Shown here piece after piece: positions 61,608 through 64,000 of a stretch of 64,000 nucleotides of DNA (position 1 is the stretch's first letter; each line of letters starts with the position of its first letter). A program made the position numbers and the translations under genes. The stretch lies in NCBI RefSeq assembly GCF_027922305.1, contig NZ_BSFK01000013.1, positions 62,001-126,000 on the forward strand, read 5' to 3'. Source of the stretch: Methylopila jiangsuensis (GTDB lineage: Bacteria > Pseudomonadota > Alphaproteobacteria > Rhizobiales > Methylopilaceae). The notes below the pieces were generated by a model. The model saw nothing but the letters and a program-made list of their open reading frames with translations. It did not search any database and was not told where the DNA came from.

Positions 61608-63008
61608 TCACGCGACGCGGCGCGTCTGGTCGAGCAGCCGCGACATGCGCGGATCGGAGAGCGTGAGCTCGTTGATGCGGCCGCCCGGGCCGACCATGCC
61701 CATGCGCTCCAGCCAGGCCTCGAACTCCGGCGCGGCCTTCACGCCGAGCGTGGAGCGCAGGTAGAGCATGTCGTGGAACGACAGGCTCTGGTAGTTCAGC
61801 ATCACGTCGTCCGCGCCCGGCACCGCGATCAGGAAGGTGACGCCGGCGACGGTGAGCAGCGTCATCAGGCCGTCCATGTCGTCCTGGTCGGCCTCGGCGT
61901 GGTTGGTGTAGCAGACGTCGCAGCCCATCGGCAGGCCGAGCAGCTTGCCGCAGAAATGATCCTCCAGCCCCGCGCGGATGATCTGCTTGCCGTCGTAAAG
62001 ATATTCCGGCCCGATGAAGCCGACCACGGTGTTGACGATCATGGGATCGTAAGCGCGCGCCACCGCGTAGGCCCGCGCCTCCATGGTCTGCTGGTCGACG
62101 CCGTGATGGGCGTCGGCGGAGAGCGCGGCGCCCTGTCCGGTCTCGAAATACATCACGTTCTGGCCGACCGTGCCGCGCTTCAGCGCCAGCGCCGCCTCAT
62201 GCGCCTCCTTCAGCACGGCGAGATCCACGCCGAAGCCGCGGTTCGCGGCCTCGGAGCCCGCCACCGACTGGAACACCAGGTCCACCGGCGCGCGGCGGTT
62301 CATGATCTCGATGGCGTTTGTCACATGGGTCAGCACGCAGGTCTGAGCCGGGATGTCGTAGGACTGGCGCAGCGCGTCCAGCATCTCCATCAGCGCGATG
62401 GCGTTGGGCACGTTGTCGGTGGCCGGGTTGATGCCGATCACCGCGTCGCCGACGCCGTAGAGCAGGCCGTCCAGCACCGACACCGCGATGCCGCGCAGGT
62501 CGTCGGTGGGGTGGTTCGGCTGCAGCCGCGAGCCGAGCCGGCCGGGGAGGCCCAGCGTGGTGCGGAAGGCGGTGACCACCTGCCGCTTCTTCGCCACCGC
62601 GATCAGGTCCTGATTGCGCATCAGCTTGGAGACGGCCGCCACCATCTCGGGGGTCAGGCCCGGCGACAGCGTCGCCAGCGCCGCGGCGTCCGCCTCGTGG
62701 CTCAGCAGCCAGTCCCGGAAGCCGCCCACGGTGAGATGGGCGACGGGCGCGAACGCCTCCGCGTCATGGCCGTCGACGATGAGACGGGTGACCTCGTCCT
62801 CCTCGTAAGGCACGAGCGCTTCGGACAGGAAGGTCTTCAGCGGCAGGTCCGCCAGCGCGTAGCGGGCCGCGACCCGCTCGGCGTCGGTCTCGGCCGCAAG
62901 CCCGGCCAGCTCGTCGCCGGAGCGGCGCGGCGAGGCCTTGGCCAGAAGCTCCTTCAGATCGGCGAACACATAACGTTCGCCGCCCACGTCGCTGCGATAG
63001 GCGCCCAC
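61608..63008 (-). CDS. eutB: Ethanolamine ammonia-lyase, large subunit
   Basis: A 466-residue catalytic subunit. GVGDAVIGINPATDNVPNAI, QTCVLTHVTNAIEIMNRRAPVDLVFQSVAGSE, EQALSADAHHGVDQQTMEARAYAVA-like segment and MGCDVCYTNHAEADQDDMDGLM are family signatures. It starts with GTG at 63008 after GGGAGAACGGC. It provides nitrogen from ethanolamine. With mutAB it is the second B12-dependent enzyme here. No transporter or regulator gene is adjacent on this strand. Confidence 0.96.
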   Translation of the reverse strand: MGAYRSDVGGERYVFADLKELLAKASPRRSGDELAGLAAETDAERVAARYALADLPLKTFLSEALVPYEEDEVTRLIVDGHDAEAFAPVAHLTVGGFRDWLLSHEADAAALATLSPGLTPEMVAAVSKLMRNQDLIAVAKKRQVVTAFRTTLGLPGRLGSRLQPNHPTDDLRGIAVSVLDGLLYGVGDAVIGINPATDNVPNAIALMEMLDALRQSYDIPAQTCVLTHVTNAIEIMNRRAPVDLVFQSVAGSEAANRGFGVDLAVLKEAHEAALALKRGTVGQNVMYFETGQGAALSADAHHGVDQQTMEARAYAVARAYDPMIVNTVVGFIGPEYLYDGKQIIRAGLEDHFCGKLLGLPMGCDVCYTNHAEADQDDMDGLMTLLTVAGVTFLIAVPGADDVMLNYQSLSFHDMLYLRSTLGVKAAPEFEAWLERMGMVGPGGRINELTLSDPRMSRLLDQTRRVA

Positions 63009-63287
63009 CGCCGTTCTCCCGCTGGTTCGTCCGCGTCCCGGCTCTCGCGGCCGGATGCGCCGTCATTCGTGAATGATTAGGCTTTTGGATGAGGCGCGCA
63101 ATCCGTTCCCACGCAAAACGGCGAAAAACCACGGGCGCGGGCGTCGCCGGCGTCTCCGCCGCCGCGCCTTGCCCAGCCGGCAGAGCGGCCGTGCGGGAAC
63201 GCCTCTCGCCTCCAAGCCCCCGCGCGCATAAATGGTCCCCCGCTCATTACCTGCCTTGCAGCCCACGCCCACAGCCCAAAGGACATC

Positions 63288-64000
63288 ATGCCGAGCCGCG
63301 CGCCCGCCTCCGTCCCCAGCCGCATTCTCGTGCCGCTGATCGTCGCCTGCGCGCTGTTCATGGAGCATCTGGATTCCACCGTGCTCGCCACCTCGCTGCC
63401 GGCGATCGCGGCGGACATGGGCGTCAGCCCCATCGACCTGAAGCTCGCGCTCACCTCCTACCTGCTCAGCCTCGCGGTGTTCATCCCCGTCTCCGGCTGG
63501 ATGGCGGACCGGCTGGGCGCGCGGCTGGTGTTCCGGGGCGCGATCGTGCTGTTCGCCTTCGGCTCCCTGCTGGCGGGGCTGTCGTCCAGCATGGGCGAGA
63601 TCGTCGCCGCCCGCATCGTGCAGGGGATCGGCGGCGCTATGATGGCCCCGGTCGGCCGACTGGTGATCCTGCGGCTGGTGCCGAAGTCGGAGCTGGTGGG
63701 CTCGCTCGCCTGGCTCACCATCCCGGCGCTGATCGGCCCGGTGCTCGGCCCGCCGGTGGGCGGCTTCATCACCACCTGGTTCTCTTGGCGCTGGATCTTC
63801 TGGATCAACCTGCCGATCGCGGCGCTCGGGCTCGTGCTCGCCACGCTCTACATTCCCGACGTCCGGGCGGAGGAGCGCACGCCGTTCGACGGCCTCGGCT
63901 TCCTGCTGTCGGGGGTCGGGCTCGCGGCGCTGGTGGCGGGCTCCGCCACGCTCGGCATCGACATGATCCCGAAGCTCTGGTCGGTCGGCCTGCTGGCGGG
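63288..64000 (+). CDS. DHA2/EmrB-type MFS drug efflux transporter (3' truncated by window)
   Basis: The first 237 residues of a major-facilitator transporter; the frame is open to the window end. After ILVPLIVACALFMEHLDSTVLATSLPAIAADMG (helix 1 with the DHA motif LDSTVL) come WMADRLGARLVFRGAI (motif A), the R-I-V-Q-G-I-G-G helix 4 and motif C-like IGPVLGPPVGGFI, WFSWRWIFWINLPIA. The EmrB/QacA group has 14 helices. The ATG at 63288 follows AAAGGACATC. It is divergent from eutB; a link to ethanolamine is not supported. Confidence 0.92.
   Translation, partial: MPSRAPASVPSRILVPLIVACALFMEHLDSTVLATSLPAIAADMGVSPIDLKLALTSYLLSLAVFIPVSGWMADRLGARLVFRGAIVLFAFGSLLAGLSSSMGEIVAARIVQGIGGAMMAPVGRLVILRLVPKSELVGSLAWLTIPALIGPVLGPPVGGFITTWFSWRWIFWINLPIAALGLVLATLYIPDVRAEERTPFDGLGFLLSGVGLAALVAGSATLGIDMIPKLWSVGLLA

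Overview
The window is high-GC chromosomal DNA from an alphaproteobacterium, most probably of the order Hyphomicrobiales (Rhizobiales). The signs are: ctrA beside fliI-fliJ with a GANTC-rich intergenic region, a DUF4164-zapA pair with a 6S RNA just upstream of the 5-formyltetrahydrofolate cyclo-ligase gene, a circularly permuted two-piece tmRNA next to an alpha-type sspB, a FixL/FixJ-like pair with an FnrN-type regulator, and dispersed palindromic repeats like the rhizobial RIME family. The genus cannot be fixed from the sequence; a methylotroph-like member of the order is a guess. Genes are packed tightly with many 1-4 bp start/stop overlaps. I see no insertion sequence, prophage, tRNA, rRNA or CRISPR.

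Region by region. 1-4.3 kb: oxygen-response cluster (fixL end, fixJ, orphan receiver, fnrN, hemN) with two perfect TTGA-N6-TCAA boxes. 4.3-11.5 kb: DbpA-type RNA helicase, L,D-transpeptidase lipoprotein, rpmE, ABC exporter, acetyltransferase, outer-membrane barrel. 11.7-15.9 kb: mutA-mutB methylmalonyl-CoA mutase. 16-21.5 kb, minus strand: a MotA/TolQ-like plus OmpA-like envelope pair, suhB, efp, a Sel1-repeat protein and a divergent ThiE. 21.9-27.8 kb, minus strand: tkt-gap-(glycolipid-binding protein)-pgk-fba carbon operon. 28-32.4 kb: DUF4164-zapA, a small island with a duplicated zapA end, an OmpA-family protein, 6S RNA, fau and a YmdB-like phosphoesterase. 32.4-34.5 kb: CDF metal exporter and DMT permease. 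34.6-40.2 kb: cheA-cheW-cheY-cheB-cheR, followed by a secreted five-EF-hand protein. 41.9-44.7 kb: ctrA divergent from fliI-fliJ. 44.9-48.5 kb: ohrR/ohr, lytic transglycosylase, LysR regulator with a divergent small secreted protein. 48.7-56.3 kb, minus strand: RhlE-type helicase, pgi, edd, pgl, zwf (upper Entner-Doudoroff pathway). 56.4-60.6 kb: fumC, sspB, tmRNA, chemoreceptor. 60.8-64 kb: eutB-eutC, then the start of a drug-efflux MFS gene cut by the window edge.

How the genes fit together. Central carbon flow is well covered: glucose-6-phosphate goes through zwf-pgl-edd, pgi and tkt, and gap-pgk-fba handle triose phosphates. mutAB and eutBC are two separate cobalamin-dependent enzymes. 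Motility and chemotaxis genes are linked to the cell-cycle regulator CtrA. The tmRNA and SspB, which make and deliver the degradation tag, are neighbours. The best leads for a second look are the permuted tmRNA-sspB pair, the GANTC cluster between ctrA and fliI, the insertion with a duplicated zapA tail, and the FnrN/FixK box placed so close to hemN that a leaderless message is predicted. I found no convincing wholly new multi-gene system.
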